Shown here: positions 43,588-53,151 of the stretch, one piece after another
Numbering within the stretch: the first letter of the stretch is position 1
How the letters are laid out: every line of letters starts with the position of its first letter
DNA from: Desulfitibacter sp. BRH_c19
Lineage (GTDB): Bacteria > Bacillota > DSM-16504 > Desulfitibacterales > Desulfitibacteraceae
Assembly (NCBI GenBank): GCA_001515945.1
Contig: LOER01000014.1
Location: forward strand, 1 to 53,722
DNA length: 53,722 nucleotides
Reading direction: 5' to 3'
Translations under genes and position numbers: made by a program
Notes under the pieces: model-generated
Told to the model about the DNA's origin: nothing
Seen by the model: only the letters and a program-made list of their open reading frames with translations
Database searches by the model: none

Positions 43588-43592
43588 GATAA

Positions 43593-44678
43593 ATGTTAAA
43601 GAGTGCTTGGAATAAACTGGATTACTATAGTTTAGTCAGGGTAACAGTTGCAGTATTATGTGCATTTGCGCTAGCATCTTGTATTATCTTTATCTTTAGT
43701 AATACACCAGTTGCTGCTATCTCAAAACTGCTTTTAGGGCCATTGCAATCCAAGAGAAATTTCTTTGTTGTGATACAGACAATGATTCCTCTAATATTCA
43801 CAGGCCTTGCCATTAATATTATGTTTAAAAGCGGGCTGTTTAACATAGCTGCAGATGGCTCATTCTATATCGGTGCTGTGATAGCTGCATTCATTGGTAT
43901 TAAAATTCAACTCCCCAACATTATTCATCAGATTGTGATAATTTTCGTCGCAGCTCTAATAGGTGGACTTATCACAAGTATACCTGCGATCATCAGGGAA
44001 AAGACAGGAGCTCATGAATTTGTTACATCAATGATGTTAAACGCTGTATTCTTTTTTATGGGTATATATGTGGTTAACACATATTTGCTTGATAAAACAG
44101 CAGGATACGCCTCTGTAAGGTTCAATGAAACTGCGTCTCTGGGTAATATGATAAATGGCACTCAAATTCATTATGGATTTTTGATAATGATAATAGTTCT
44201 AATAGTTATCTATGTAGTAATTGAAAAAACGAAGCTTGGGTATGAAATAAAACTTGTAGGGTCCAACAAAAATTTTGCAAGGTATTCGGGCATTAAAATT
44301 GGACGTACTATTATAGTTTCACAGCTAATTGGTGGTATTGTAGCCGGGATAGGCGGAGCAGTGGAAATGATTGGCATGTACAAAAGGTTTACCTGGAACA
44401 GTCCTGTGACATATGTATGGGATGGTATATTAATCTATTTACTGGCCTCATCCAAACCAATATTTATTCCTCTTGCGGCATTCTTTATATCCTATATAAG
44501 AGTTGGTGCAGATATAATGTCGAGAGCGACACATGTTGATAACAGTATAGTTGCTATCATACAAGCCGTGATAATACTCTTAGTATCAGCTGAAAGATTT
44601 ATGTATAACTTAAAAAAGAAAAAGGAAGAAAAACAGGCATTATTGGCACAACAAAGCATAGAAATGACAGCTAATTAG
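43593..44678 (+). CDS. nucleoside ABC transporter permease 1
   Basis: 361 aa, about 8-9 membrane segments. EKTGAHEFVTSMMLNAV and GYEIKLVGSNKNFARYSGIKI are typical of BMP-type permeases. GGAGG at the end of the ATPase gene serves its ATG, so translation is coupled. Pairs with the next gene to form the channel. Confidence 0.9.
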   Translation: MLKSAWNKLDYYSLVRVTVAVLCAFALASCIIFIFSNTPVAAISKLLLGPLQSKRNFFVVIQTMIPLIFTGLAINIMFKSGLFNIAADGSFYIGAVIAAFIGIKIQLPNIIHQIVIIFVAALIGGLITSIPAIIREKTGAHEFVTSMMLNAVFFFMGIYVVNTYLLDKTAGYASVRFNETASLGNMINGTQIHYGFLIMIIVLIVIYVVIEKTKLGYEIKLVGSNKNFARYSGIKIGRTIIVSQLIGGIVAGIGGAVEMIGMYKRFTWNSPVTYVWDGILIYLLASSKPIFIPLAAFFISYIRVGADIMSRATHVDNSIVAIIQAVIILLVSAERFMYNLKKKKEEKQALLAQQSIEMTAN

Positions 44679-44710
44679 GCAGTATCTTTTAATAGCAAGG
44701 GAGTGATAAA

Positions 44711-45625
44711 GTGGATATCTTATTAAAAAGTGAATTTTGGTTTGCGGTAATAAGAAGTACAACACCTGTTTTATTTGCAACATTAGCAGCTAATCTTGCC
44801 TCAAAATCAGGGGTAATTAACATAGCTATTGAAGGTACAATGTTAATAGCGGCTCTGGTAGGAGTTATAGCTAGTGCGTTTACGAATAGTTTACTTTTAG
44901 GGTTGTTTTTTGGATTATTGTCAGGCGTGTTGGTTACGCTGGCGCTAAGCTATTTTTCATTAAAATTGAAATCCAACATAATAATTACGGCAATAGCAAT
45001 AAATCTGGCGGCCACAGGAGGAACAGTTTTTGCCCTCTATACTATTACAGGGGATAAATCGGTTAGTGCGGTTTTGAAAAGTGCAGTTTTCCCTACTGTT
45101 AATATTCCTATAATCCGCGATATACCCTTTATCGGCAGTACACTTTCAGGGCATAACCTCTTGACATATGTAGCACTAATATCGGTTGCAGTAATTTACA
45201 TATTGTTATACAAGACACCATTAGGAACTAGGATACGGGCGGTTGGAGAATCAGAAGCTGCTGCTGAATCAGTCGGTATAAATATAAACAAGACAAAAAC
45301 AATTGCCTTGGTATTAAGTGGCATGCTCTCAGCATTAGGCGGTATGTTCCTGTCAATGGGTTATTTATCTATGTTCACAGCAGGCATGACCTCGGGCAGA
45401 GGATTTGTAGCATTAGCTACTGATGCAATGTCTGGCAGTAACCCTATAGGTGGTTTGCTTAGTTCGTTGATATATGGATTTAGTGACTCTCTGGCAAATT
45501 ACCTGCAAAATACAGCAGTACCATTACAGTTTATTCAGGCATTTCCATATGTATTTATAGTAATCATGTTCACGGTATTTAGTTATGTAAACAAACGGAA
45601 AAATAAAGTTGAAGATAATATATAG
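44711..45625 (+). CDS. nucleoside ABC transporter permease 2
   Basis: 304 aa, about 8 membrane segments, with NLASKSGVINIAIEGTML and GTRIRAVGESEAAAESVGIN characteristic of the second permease. GTG 44711 follows GGGAGTG. It completes the importer (binding protein, fused ATPase, two permeases). Confidence 0.9.
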   Translation: MDILLKSEFWFAVIRSTTPVLFATLAANLASKSGVINIAIEGTMLIAALVGVIASAFTNSLLLGLFFGLLSGVLVTLALSYFSLKLKSNIIITAIAINLAATGGTVFALYTITGDKSVSAVLKSAVFPTVNIPIIRDIPFIGSTLSGHNLLTYVALISVAVIYILLYKTPLGTRIRAVGESEAAAESVGININKTKTIALVLSGMLSALGGMFLSMGYLSMFTAGMTSGRGFVALATDAMSGSNPIGGLLSSLIYGFSDSLANYLQNTAVPLQFIQAFPYVFIVIMFTVFSYVNKRKNKVEDNI

Positions 45626-45709
45626 CTCAATAAATCAATTTCTTCAGATGAGTAGAAGTTATATAAATCTATAAGAAATCTAATGTTAAACTATAATCAG
45701 GAGGCAACA

Positions 45710-46375
45710 ATGGATAAAACTAAGATTATAAAATCAATTGACCATACATGTTTAAAACCTACAGCCACATGGGAGGAAATTAAAACTGTCTGTGACGAGG
45801 CAGCGGACTTGGGGGTGGCTTCGGTATGTCTACCACCTTCATTCGTAAAACAAGCTAGTGACTACCTTGGCAATAAGGTGCCGGTTTGTACGGTTATAGG
45901 ATTTCCATGCGGTTATCATACAAAAGCAGTAAAAGTATATGAAACTAAAGATGCTGTATTGAATGGTGCCCAAGAGATAGACATGGTAATTAATATTGGG
46001 CATTTAAAGGATAAGAAGTACGACCTTATATACCAGGAGATCAGCGAGATAAAAGAAGCTATAGGAAACAAGGTGTTAAAAGTAATCGTAGAAACATGCT
46101 TCCTTGATGATGAAGAGAAAAAAGTGGTGTGCGGTATAGTAACAAAAGCAGGAGCTGATTTTATTAAAACTTCCACAGGCTTTGGTACTCACGGTGCAAC
46201 AATGAAAGATGTCCTTCTTTTCAAGGAACATATAGGAAAGAATGTAAAAATAAAAGCAGCCGGAGGAATCAAAACATTGGAAGACGCTTTTACTTATGTT
46301 GACGCAGGAGTGGTAAGACTGGGCACAAGTTCCATAATAAAGCTTATTAACAAGGAAGAAGTGGCAGGATATTAA
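45710..46375 (+). CDS. deoC: deoxyribose-phosphate aldolase
   Basis: 221 aa, TIM barrel. DHTCLKPTATWEEI, EIDMVINIG, the Schiff-base lysine in DFIKTSTGFG, and KAAGGIKTLEDA. It splits 2-deoxyribose 5-phosphate into acetaldehyde and glyceraldehyde 3-phosphate. ATG 45710 follows CAGGAGG. No phosphopentomutase (DeoB) is visible in the window, so it must be elsewhere or be bypassed. Confidence 0.94.
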   Translation: MDKTKIIKSIDHTCLKPTATWEEIKTVCDEAADLGVASVCLPPSFVKQASDYLGNKVPVCTVIGFPCGYHTKAVKVYETKDAVLNGAQEIDMVINIGHLKDKKYDLIYQEISEIKEAIGNKVLKVIVETCFLDDEEKKVVCGIVTKAGADFIKTSTGFGTHGATMKDVLLFKEHIGKNVKIKAAGGIKTLEDAFTYVDAGVVRLGTSSIIKLINKEEVAGY

Positions 46376-46566
46376 CAACATGGATACCCTGCTGGAGATA
46401 GTACTTCATCCAATATGTATACAGTTAAAAATACAGTTAGGTGAGGGAATTGCTCATGGTGGATAGTGGTTTAAAAGTATTATATATGTAGCTAAGCTTT
46501 ATTTGCAAGATAGAATAGAAAAGGATCAATTTAAGGAGTAAGTATGACAATCTGCGAGGTGACTGA

Positions 46567-47493
46567 ATGAAAAAAAAGATAGTTATTATGGGAAGTTTTG
46601 TAATAGATCTTATGGGAAGAGCACCACATCTGCCAGAGCCTGGGGAGACTGTAAAAGGTAGTACATTTAGAATAGGTCCGGGAGGGAAAGGTTCAAACCA
46701 GGCAATTGCTGCCAAAAGGGCGGGTGCAGAAATAGATATCATAACAAAGGTCGGGAAAGATGCTTTTGGAGAAACTGCAATAAACAACTTCAAGCAGGAA
46801 GGGTTTAATACAGACTATATATTTGTGGACAACTCCAATCAGACAGGAGCAGCGTTAATACTGGTCGATAATACAACTGGTGAGAATGCGATACTGGTCA
46901 CGCTGGGTGCATGCAGTAATATTACCAATGAAGATCTTGGTAAGACTAAACAAATGATAAAAGAAGCAGATATATTTGTTACTCAACTGGAAACTAATGT
47001 AAATGCTATAGAACAATGTGTAAAATGGGCACATGAAAGTGGCGTACAGATTGTCCTAAATCCTGCCCCGATTCAAGAGATTAGTAACACTATTCTTGAA
47101 ATGATTGATATATTAACTCCAAACGAAGTAGAAGCATCCATATTGACGGGAGTAGATATAAACTCTGTTGAAGATGCTAAAAGAGCAGCAGTAATTCTTC
47201 AAAACAAGGGAGTAAAAAATGTGGTAATAACTATGGGGTCCAAAGGTGCCTTGGTAAGGGAAGGCGACATGGAGGAAATAATAGAATCTTACAAAGTGGA
47301 TGTAATGGATACTACCGGTGCTGGAGATGCTTTTAATGGAGGGCTAGTAACAGCTCTGTCAGAAGAAAAATCAATCATTCAGGCTGCAAAATTTGCAAAT
47401 GCACTAGCAGCACTTTCTGTAACTAGGATTGGTACGGCACCGGCAATGCCATATCGTGATGAGATAGATAAATTTATTGAGACAAATATATAA
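46567..47493 (+). CDS. rbsK: ribokinase-type PfkB sugar kinase
   Basis: 308 aa. GPGGKGSNQAIAAKRAGA binds sugar and DTTGAGDAFNGG is the anion hole with the catalytic Asp. Spacing and length fit ribokinase, though deoxyribokinase is possible given DeoC upstream. AGGTGA precedes the ATG. It is the last gene of the nucleoside operon; a 280-base gap with its own promoter follows. Confidence 0.88.
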   Translation: MKKKIVIMGSFVIDLMGRAPHLPEPGETVKGSTFRIGPGGKGSNQAIAAKRAGAEIDIITKVGKDAFGETAINNFKQEGFNTDYIFVDNSNQTGAALILVDNTTGENAILVTLGACSNITNEDLGKTKQMIKEADIFVTQLETNVNAIEQCVKWAHESGVQIVLNPAPIQEISNTILEMIDILTPNEVEASILTGVDINSVEDAKRAAVILQNKGVKNVVITMGSKGALVREGDMEEIIESYKVDVMDTTGAGDAFNGGLVTALSEEKSIIQAAKFANALAALSVTRIGTAPAMPYRDEIDKFIETNI

Positions 47494-47609
47494 TTACTCA
47501 ACATATTTGTATCCTATTTAAATTTTTAGGTGCAATACTATTGGTATGGTCGCTTAACTTTAAATCAGGGTATGGCAAAATATGTTAGGCGATTAAAGTT
47601 GCAATTTAT

Positions 47610-47657
47610 ACAAATCATACTGTCACAGATTCTACAAATCATACTGTCACAGATTCT
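47610..47657 (+). repeat. tandem duplication of 24 bp upstream of the glycyl-radical gene
   Basis: Two exact adjacent copies of a 24-bp unit beginning ACAAATCATACTGTCACAGA, ending 2 bases before the -35 box. The period is a little over two helical turns and the position suits an activator, or it may be simple slippage. Confidence 0.8.
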
Positions 47658-47659
47658 AC

Positions 47660-47688
47660 TTGACAAGTATATGCTGGAGTGTTATATA
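47660..47688 (+). promoter_or_regulatory. promoter of the glycyl-radical operon
   Basis: TTGACA (47660-47665), 17 bases, TATATA (47683-47688), about 88 bases before the start codon. It indicates transcription independent of the nucleoside operon. Confidence 0.6.
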
Positions 47689-47775
47689 GTTGTTGTGTTT
47701 CATAATAGATATTGGCTTCCAAAAACAAAGGACAATGGAAGTTTTTTATATGATTTGAACGGAGGTGTAGATAAT

Positions 47776-50172
47776 ATGTCCCAAACAGCACAGAAACCTA
47801 AATACATGGAACGTGTAAATAGACTAAAAACTAGAGTGCTTGAAACGCGTCCGGAGATGGATCTTGAGAATGCAAGATTACTTACTGGGGGTTTTCGTGA
47901 AGCTGAGGGGGAGCCACTTGTAGTTCGAAAAGCTAAGGCTTTTCGTAAGCAGTGTCTAGAAAAGACTGTTACCATAGGGGACGATGAGCTAATCATAGGC
48001 TGTTCGGGAAGTAAGATTCGGGCTGGTATTTTATGTGCTGATTCTTGTTGGTCCGTTCTGAATGATGAAGTAGAGACTATCAGTAAACGCCATTACGATC
48101 CATTTTATTTGAAACCTGAAGACCGAAAGATTTTTGAAGAGGAGATTCGCCCTTACTGGAAAGGCAAATCCAACTATGAAGAGTGGCTTGCCCAGATTCC
48201 TGATGACACCCGCGAACTTCGTGATAATGGAGTCATCTACATAGACCGTAAAGCAGTTCGTGGTTGGGGGGAGACTACAGCCGGATATGAGTGGCTGATT
48301 CGTGAAGGAGTTTCGGGAATTGTAAAGGTAGTTGAGAAAAGAAAAGCTGAACTTGATATTACTAAACCTGGAGATTACGAAAAGGATTACTATCTAAATG
48401 CTCTTTTGATTGTAGCTGATGGTATGATAAAGTTGGCTGAACGCTATGCTACCGAAGCTGACCGTTTGGCTGGGATAGAAACAGATAGCCAAAGGAAAAA
48501 GGAACTTTTAGAGATAGCAGAGATTTGTCGTCATGTTCCTGCAAATCCAGCGCGAAATTTTCGGGAAGCTTTACAGTCTTTCTATTTTTATCAGATTTGC
48601 ATCTTTATGGAACAAAATGCTGCAAGTTATAATCCCGGACGCATGGACCAGTATTTATGGCCTTATTACAAAGCTGACATAGAAGCAGGACGCATCACTC
48701 CTGAAGAAGCACAAGAGCTTCTTAACTGTCTTTGGGTGAAATTCAGCGAACCATGTCTTTTTCAGGATGCTGTTACTGCGGAATTTGCTGCAGGCTATCC
48801 TATGTTTCAGAATGTTTGTGTTGGAGGAGTAGATGATACTGGGAGAGACGCTGTTAATGACCTATCCTATATGATCCTTCAGGCTACAATGGATGTGCAG
48901 CTATATCAACCTTCCCTGTCAGTTCGATATAGCATGGCAAAAAACCCCAACTCTTTTTTAAGAAAAGTTGTAGAATTAATCAGTCTCGGAACGGGATTTC
49001 CCGCTTTTCATAATGACGATTTGGGAATGATGATGCTTATGAACAAAGGAATTCCTTTGAAGGAAGCCTTCAACTGGAATCCATGTGGATGTGTGGAAAC
49101 CAATCTGGAAGGGAGGCTACGTCAGTATACAGCCCTTGCAGATATTAATCTTGGGAGTATGGTTGAGTTTGCCCTTTTAGACGGTAAAAATAGGAAGAGC
49201 GGAAAATATATTTCAGAAAGAACTGGCAATCCCGTTGATTTCAAAAGATATGAAGATTTTCTGTCAGCAGTTAAGAAGCACATTGCTTATGCCACCAGAG
49301 CTGTTGTAAAGGGAAGTCATGTGATTGATGAAATTGGCCTGAAACGTCCAGCTCCAGCACTTTCATTAACCTTTAAAGAGTGTATTAAAAAGGCAAAGGA
49401 CTATGCTTGGGGTGGTGCCAAATATAACGCAGGAAATGGAATTATTTTAATAGGTGTAGCTGATCTTATAAATAGTATTGCTGCAGTAAGACATATTGTC
49501 TATGTGACTAAACAGGCGACTATGGCTCAGCTTATAGAAGCACTAGATAACGATTTCAAAGGATATGAAGAGCTCCACAAACTATGTCTTGATGCACCAA
49601 AGTACGGCAATGACAATCACATGGTGGATGATATCGCTGGAGATATGTTTACCTTTATCGCAGATGAAATTGAAAAGTATAATAGTAAATTTGGTACTAT
49701 GACTCCAGGGATCCTCCCTGTGTCAGGTAACACTCCATTTGGTCTTGAGGTTGGGGCTCTTCCTTCCGGGCGTAATGCATGGAAACCGCTAGCTGACGGA
49801 GTAAGCCCTAGTGGAGGAACTGATTTCAACGGTCCTAGTTCAGTATTGAAGTCAGTAGCAAATATACCTCATGCTAGATTCGTCCAGGGAACCCTTTTGA
49901 ATATGAAAGTTGAGCCTAGCATGTTGACAACAGAAAACGGAATAACTCAGATGATGGCCTTGCTAAAGGGTATGTGCAGCCTAGGAGTTTATCATGTTCA
50001 GTTCAATGTAATAGATCAGGAGAAATTAATTCGTGCCCAAAAAAATCCTGAAGAGTATAAAGGACTTTTAGTTAGAGTAGCTGGATATACAGCTTACTTT
50101 GTAGAACTTGGGAAAGATGTGCAGGACGAAATAATCGGGCGCACAGTACAGCATGGTATTTCTGTGGGGTGA
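47776..50172 (+). CDS. glycyl-radical enzyme, Cys-x-Glu eliminase/decarboxylase type
   Basis: 798 aa. The PFL-like fold has a thiyl Cys439 in NPCGCVETNL with Glu441 two residues on, the pattern of dehydratases, C-N lyases and arylacetate decarboxylases, not true pyruvate formate-lyase (which has CC). The radical site is RVAGY near Gly770. ATG 47776 follows GGAGGTG. Its activase follows 5 bases after the stop. The context (nucleoside genes before, methyltransferase after) does not fix a substrate. Length and sequence argue against choline trimethylamine-lyase; glycerol/diol dehydratase, hydroxyproline dehydratase or arylacetate decarboxylase are options. No shell proteins are seen. Confidence 0.9.
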   Translation: MSQTAQKPKYMERVNRLKTRVLETRPEMDLENARLLTGGFREAEGEPLVVRKAKAFRKQCLEKTVTIGDDELIIGCSGSKIRAGILCADSCWSVLNDEVETISKRHYDPFYLKPEDRKIFEEEIRPYWKGKSNYEEWLAQIPDDTRELRDNGVIYIDRKAVRGWGETTAGYEWLIREGVSGIVKVVEKRKAELDITKPGDYEKDYYLNALLIVADGMIKLAERYATEADRLAGIETDSQRKKELLEIAEICRHVPANPARNFREALQSFYFYQICIFMEQNAASYNPGRMDQYLWPYYKADIEAGRITPEEAQELLNCLWVKFSEPCLFQDAVTAEFAAGYPMFQNVCVGGVDDTGRDAVNDLSYMILQATMDVQLYQPSLSVRYSMAKNPNSFLRKVVELISLGTGFPAFHNDDLGMMMLMNKGIPLKEAFNWNPCGCVETNLEGRLRQYTALADINLGSMVEFALLDGKNRKSGKYISERTGNPVDFKRYEDFLSAVKKHIAYATRAVVKGSHVIDEIGLKRPAPALSLTFKECIKKAKDYAWGGAKYNAGNGIILIGVADLINSIAAVRHIVYVTKQATMAQLIEALDNDFKGYEELHKLCLDAPKYGNDNHMVDDIAGDMFTFIADEIEKYNSKFGTMTPGILPVSGNTPFGLEVGALPSGRNAWKPLADGVSPSGGTDFNGPSSVLKSVANIPHARFVQGTLLNMKVEPSMLTTENGITQMMALLKGMCSLGVYHVQFNVIDQEKLIRAQKNPEEYKGLLVRVAGYTAYFVELGKDVQDEIIGRTVQHGISVG

Positions 50173-50177
50173 TCTTA

Positions 50178-51131
50178 ATGAATGATAATGCAACGGTTAT
50201 GGGTTCTGTTCTTAGAATCGAAAGGACATCCATTCACGATGGGGAAGGGCTTCGAACAGTACTCTTCCTCAAGGGGTGTCCCCTTAGATGTCGCTGGTGT
50301 TCGACTCCTGAGTCCCAACGATTCGAACTTGAGAAAGGGTATGCCTTCGATTTATGCGTAGAATGTGGAATATGTGTGCGTTCGTGCCCCGAGGGGGCCC
50401 TTTCATTATTGGAGGGTGGTCTAAAAGTAATTACTGATCCATCAAAATGTAAGAAATGTTTTATATGTGTAGCAAAATGTCCTCGTAGGGCCTTCAAACA
50501 ATATGGCAGCCTAATGTCTGTGGAGGAGGCAGTACGAGAAATCGCCAAGGATGAAATTTTCTTTTTTCACTCAGGTGGTGGGGTCACTTTAAGTGGAGGC
50601 GAACCCTTAATTCAACCCGAGTTTGCCTCAAAAGTCCTGCAGGAATGCAGGAAACTTGGAATTCATACTGCCATTGAGACCAGCTTTCATGTACCATATG
50701 AAAATATCGAAAAAATTCTGCCCTGGCTCAATATCCTATATGTTGATATTAAACATATGGATAAGGATTTTCATAAACAGTTGATCGGGTACGATAACTC
50801 ACTTATCCTAGATAATATTAAAAAAGTAGATCAGTCTAAATATCAACTAGAAATAATCGTACGCATTCCCATGATTCCAGGTGTAAATGACTCAGATTCA
50901 AACATGTCCGAAACTGTGGAATTTAGTAGATCTATTAAAAAACTTAAAGAAATAGAGTTGTTAGCTTATCACCGCCTAGGTATAGAGACTTACAGGCATC
51001 TTGAAATGGATTATACATTAAAGGATCTGATACCGCCGTCCCGCGAGCAGATTCTTGAACAGGCAGCATATCTATCTAATCAAAACCCAACCGTTCCTAT
51101 AAGAGTCGGCGGAGGGTTGGGAGTAGGATAG
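50178..51131 (+). CDS. glycyl-radical enzyme activase (radical SAM)
   Basis: 317 aa. Radical-SAM CX3CX2C at C34, C38, C41 (CPLRCRWC), then an inserted ferredoxin domain with two 4Fe-4S motifs, C60/63/66/70 (CVECGICVRSC) and C91/94/97/101 (CKKCFICVAKC), and SGGEPL for SAM binding. The double cluster insert is typical of activases for dehydratase/decarboxylase-type enzymes. GGGGTGA precedes ATG 50178; a GTG at 50169 overlapping the enzyme gene is possible. It installs the glycyl radical on the preceding protein. Confidence 0.92.
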   Translation: MNDNATVMGSVLRIERTSIHDGEGLRTVLFLKGCPLRCRWCSTPESQRFELEKGYAFDLCVECGICVRSCPEGALSLLEGGLKVITDPSKCKKCFICVAKCPRRAFKQYGSLMSVEEAVREIAKDEIFFFHSGGGVTLSGGEPLIQPEFASKVLQECRKLGIHTAIETSFHVPYENIEKILPWLNILYVDIKHMDKDFHKQLIGYDNSLILDNIKKVDQSKYQLEIIVRIPMIPGVNDSDSNMSETVEFSRSIKKLKEIELLAYHRLGIETYRHLEMDYTLKDLIPPSREQILEQAAYLSNQNPTVPIRVGGGLGVG

Positions 51132-51141
51132 TTGTATATAT

Positions 51142-51175
51142 AAAATCAGGCTTAAGTTGTTAGTCTGATTTTTTA
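51142..51175 (+). terminator. terminator after the activase
   Basis: AAAATCAG (51142-51149) and CTGATTTT (51165-51172) followed by T. Confidence 0.65.
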
Positions 51176-51269
51176 TGTTGTTTCTGACGGAAATATGAAG
51201 GATAATGTAAATTATATAGGTAGGAGTGGCAAAATAATTGTGAGATAGATAAGGAAATGGGGAGATTAC

Positions 51270-52871
51270 ATGGATGAGAAAAAACTATTATCAACAATAA
51301 TAGACGCATTGCCACTAATTGCATCTATTACTGGTGGATATGCTACTGTTACTAATAGTAGTGGGATTAGACTGATAACTATTAACTCTAAAGGCAAAGA
51401 GGTAAAAGACTTTGCTGGAACTGTGTATTCTTTAGCCCAACAAGGATATGAGAAACAAAATGCACTTATTGGTCCATCACAAATAGAAGAAGGTGCTAAG
51501 GCATGGGTTCTTCCTGTGGGACCTTATGTTGTTTGTGCAAGCAACAGTCAAAATATTTATCGTGAAAACACTTTAAAAGAAGCAATAGACAAATCCCTTC
51601 CATTAATTGCTAGAGTTGCTGGAGGAGAAGCTGTTCTTTTTGATAAAACTGGAAAGAGATTAGCAAGTTTCAATCCAGATGGCACTATAAATAAAGATTA
51701 TTTAAATAAAGTCAGCAATGCCGCTAAACAAGCTATGGAACTGCAAGAGCCTGTAATAGGTGAATCTTTTTCTTACGAAGGTGCCATGGCTGTAAGAATT
51801 CCTATTACCAGAGAATATGGAATAGGATTTAATAATGAACTTGCTGTTAGAAAAAACCAAAAGTTATATGATGAAGTAAAGAAATTTCAATACGCACGCT
51901 ATAATTTTTCGGATATTATTGGGCAATCACCTCAAATTCAACAAGCTATCTCCCTAGCAAAGAATGTAGTTGATAGTACGTCAACAATTTTGATTTATGG
52001 GGAAACAGGTACGGGAAAAGAATTATTTGCTCAGTCTATTCATAATGATAGTGTAAGAAGGAATAATCCTTTTATAGCTCTAAATTGTGGGGCTTTACCC
52101 TCATCCTTAATAGAAAGTAACTTGTTTGGTTATGTTGAAGGGGCTTTTACAGGTGCTAAAAAGGGTGGAACCCCAGGTGCTTTTGAACAGGCAGATGGAG
52201 GTACGATTTTTCTTGATGAAATTAGTGAAATGGAGCAGAACTTACAAACTAAGCTTTTACGAGTTTTACAAGAAAGGGAAGTAACTAGAATTGGGGGAAA
52301 AAAGCCCATACGGGTAAATGTGAGAGTAATTGCTTCTACCAATAAAGATTTAGCTGATATGGTTGACAAGGAAAAATTTCGTAGTGATCTCTACTTTCGG
52401 TTAAATGTTTTACAGTTAAATGTCCCTGCTCTTAGGATGAGGTCTACTGATGTACCTTTTTTAGTTAATCACTTCATTAAGAAATATAATTCATTACTGG
52501 GAAAATATATATTAGAAGCTGACAAAGAAGTATTAGATATACTACAGATATATAATTGGCCCGGTAATGTAAGGGAATTGCAAAATTGTATTGAGCATGC
52601 TATTAATATCGTGAAAATTAATGAATCACGTATAAGGGTTCAACATTTGCCGCCATACATTAGTCGTAGTGATAAAGGTATTGAGCCTCAGATTAATAAA
52701 AGAGCCATGTATGGTCAAACATTAGAGGAGATTTTGACAGAAACAGAAAGAAACACCATAAAAGCTGTTTTAGAACAGGTTAAATATAAAAAGAAAGAAG
52801 CTGCTAAAATATTAGGAATAAGTACTACTACATTATGGAGAAAGATCTCTCAACATAACTTGCAAGCGTGA
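51270..52871 (+). CDS. sigma-54 enhancer-binding regulator with duplicated sensory domain
   Basis: 533 aa. The N-terminal 190 residues are two copies of one domain: LPLIASITGGYATVTNSSG (14-) and LPLIARVAGGEAVLFDKTG (110-), each of about 80 residues. The AAA+ domain has GETGTGKE (244-251), GAFTGA (291-296, contacts sigma-54) and FLDEISEM. A Fis-type helix-turn-helix ends it (AAKILGISTTTLWRKI). GGGGAG precedes ATG 51270. A near-consensus sigma-54 promoter lies downstream before the MttB gene, its probable target. The inducer is unknown. Confidence 0.92.
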   Translation: MDEKKLLSTIIDALPLIASITGGYATVTNSSGIRLITINSKGKEVKDFAGTVYSLAQQGYEKQNALIGPSQIEEGAKAWVLPVGPYVVCASNSQNIYRENTLKEAIDKSLPLIARVAGGEAVLFDKTGKRLASFNPDGTINKDYLNKVSNAAKQAMELQEPVIGESFSYEGAMAVRIPITREYGIGFNNELAVRKNQKLYDEVKKFQYARYNFSDIIGQSPQIQQAISLAKNVVDSTSTILIYGETGTGKELFAQSIHNDSVRRNNPFIALNCGALPSSLIESNLFGYVEGAFTGAKKGGTPGAFEQADGGTIFLDEISEMEQNLQTKLLRVLQEREVTRIGGKKPIRVNVRVIASTNKDLADMVDKEKFRSDLYFRLNVLQLNVPALRMRSTDVPFLVNHFIKKYNSLLGKYILEADKEVLDILQIYNWPGNVRELQNCIEHAINIVKINESRIRVQHLPPYISRSDKGIEPQINKRAMYGQTLEEILTETERNTIKAVLEQVKYKKKEAAKILGISTTTLWRKISQHNLQA

Positions 52872-52990
52872 AACGAAAGGTTTCGCATTTGCAATGTTTT
52901 TAAAATCTTTAGAATAGTAAGCATTTTATAACTTTTAGTTAAATTAGAGACTAAAACATTTCATAGGTGAAATACATAGATACTTTTTTT

Positions 52991-53018
52991 AAGGCCCCGT
53001 TAATCGGTGGTCTTTTTT
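52991..53018 (+). terminator. terminator after the sigma-54 regulator
   Basis: AAGGCC pairs with GGTCTT (one G-U), inner CCG/CGG, then TTTTTT. Confidence 0.6.
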
Positions 53019-53071
53019 GTGACTTTCTAGTACCTGACAGTTGAAGCGATGATGCTTGCAACCGATAAATA

Positions 53072-53087
53072 TGGCATGGTATTTGCA
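53072..53087 (+). promoter_or_regulatory. sigma-54 (-24/-12) promoter for the MttB gene
   Basis: TGGCAT-N5-TTGCA, with GG at 53073-53074 and GC at 53085-53086, exactly ten bases between, matching the sigma-54 consensus TGGCAC-N5-TTGCW. Candidate upstream activator sites are the inverted TTGCAAGC (52860-52867) and GCTTGCAA (53054-53061). Confidence 0.75.
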
Positions 53088-53151
53088 TCGTTAAGTATAG
53101 AGGCACTCAAGTGCACAGACATAACACTTCGCAAAAAACTAGGAGGTAAAA

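Noticed and set aside
47530-47775. 82-residue N-terminal extension of the glycyl-radical enzyme
   Set aside because: It overlaps the tandem repeat and promoter, while ATG 47776 has a strong GGAGGTG and gives the usual family length.
47776-50172. Choline trimethylamine-lyase (CutC), suggested by the nearby MttB gene
   Set aside because: The protein is shorter and its active-site surroundings (NPCGCVETNLEGR) do not look like CutC; there are no microcompartment genes.
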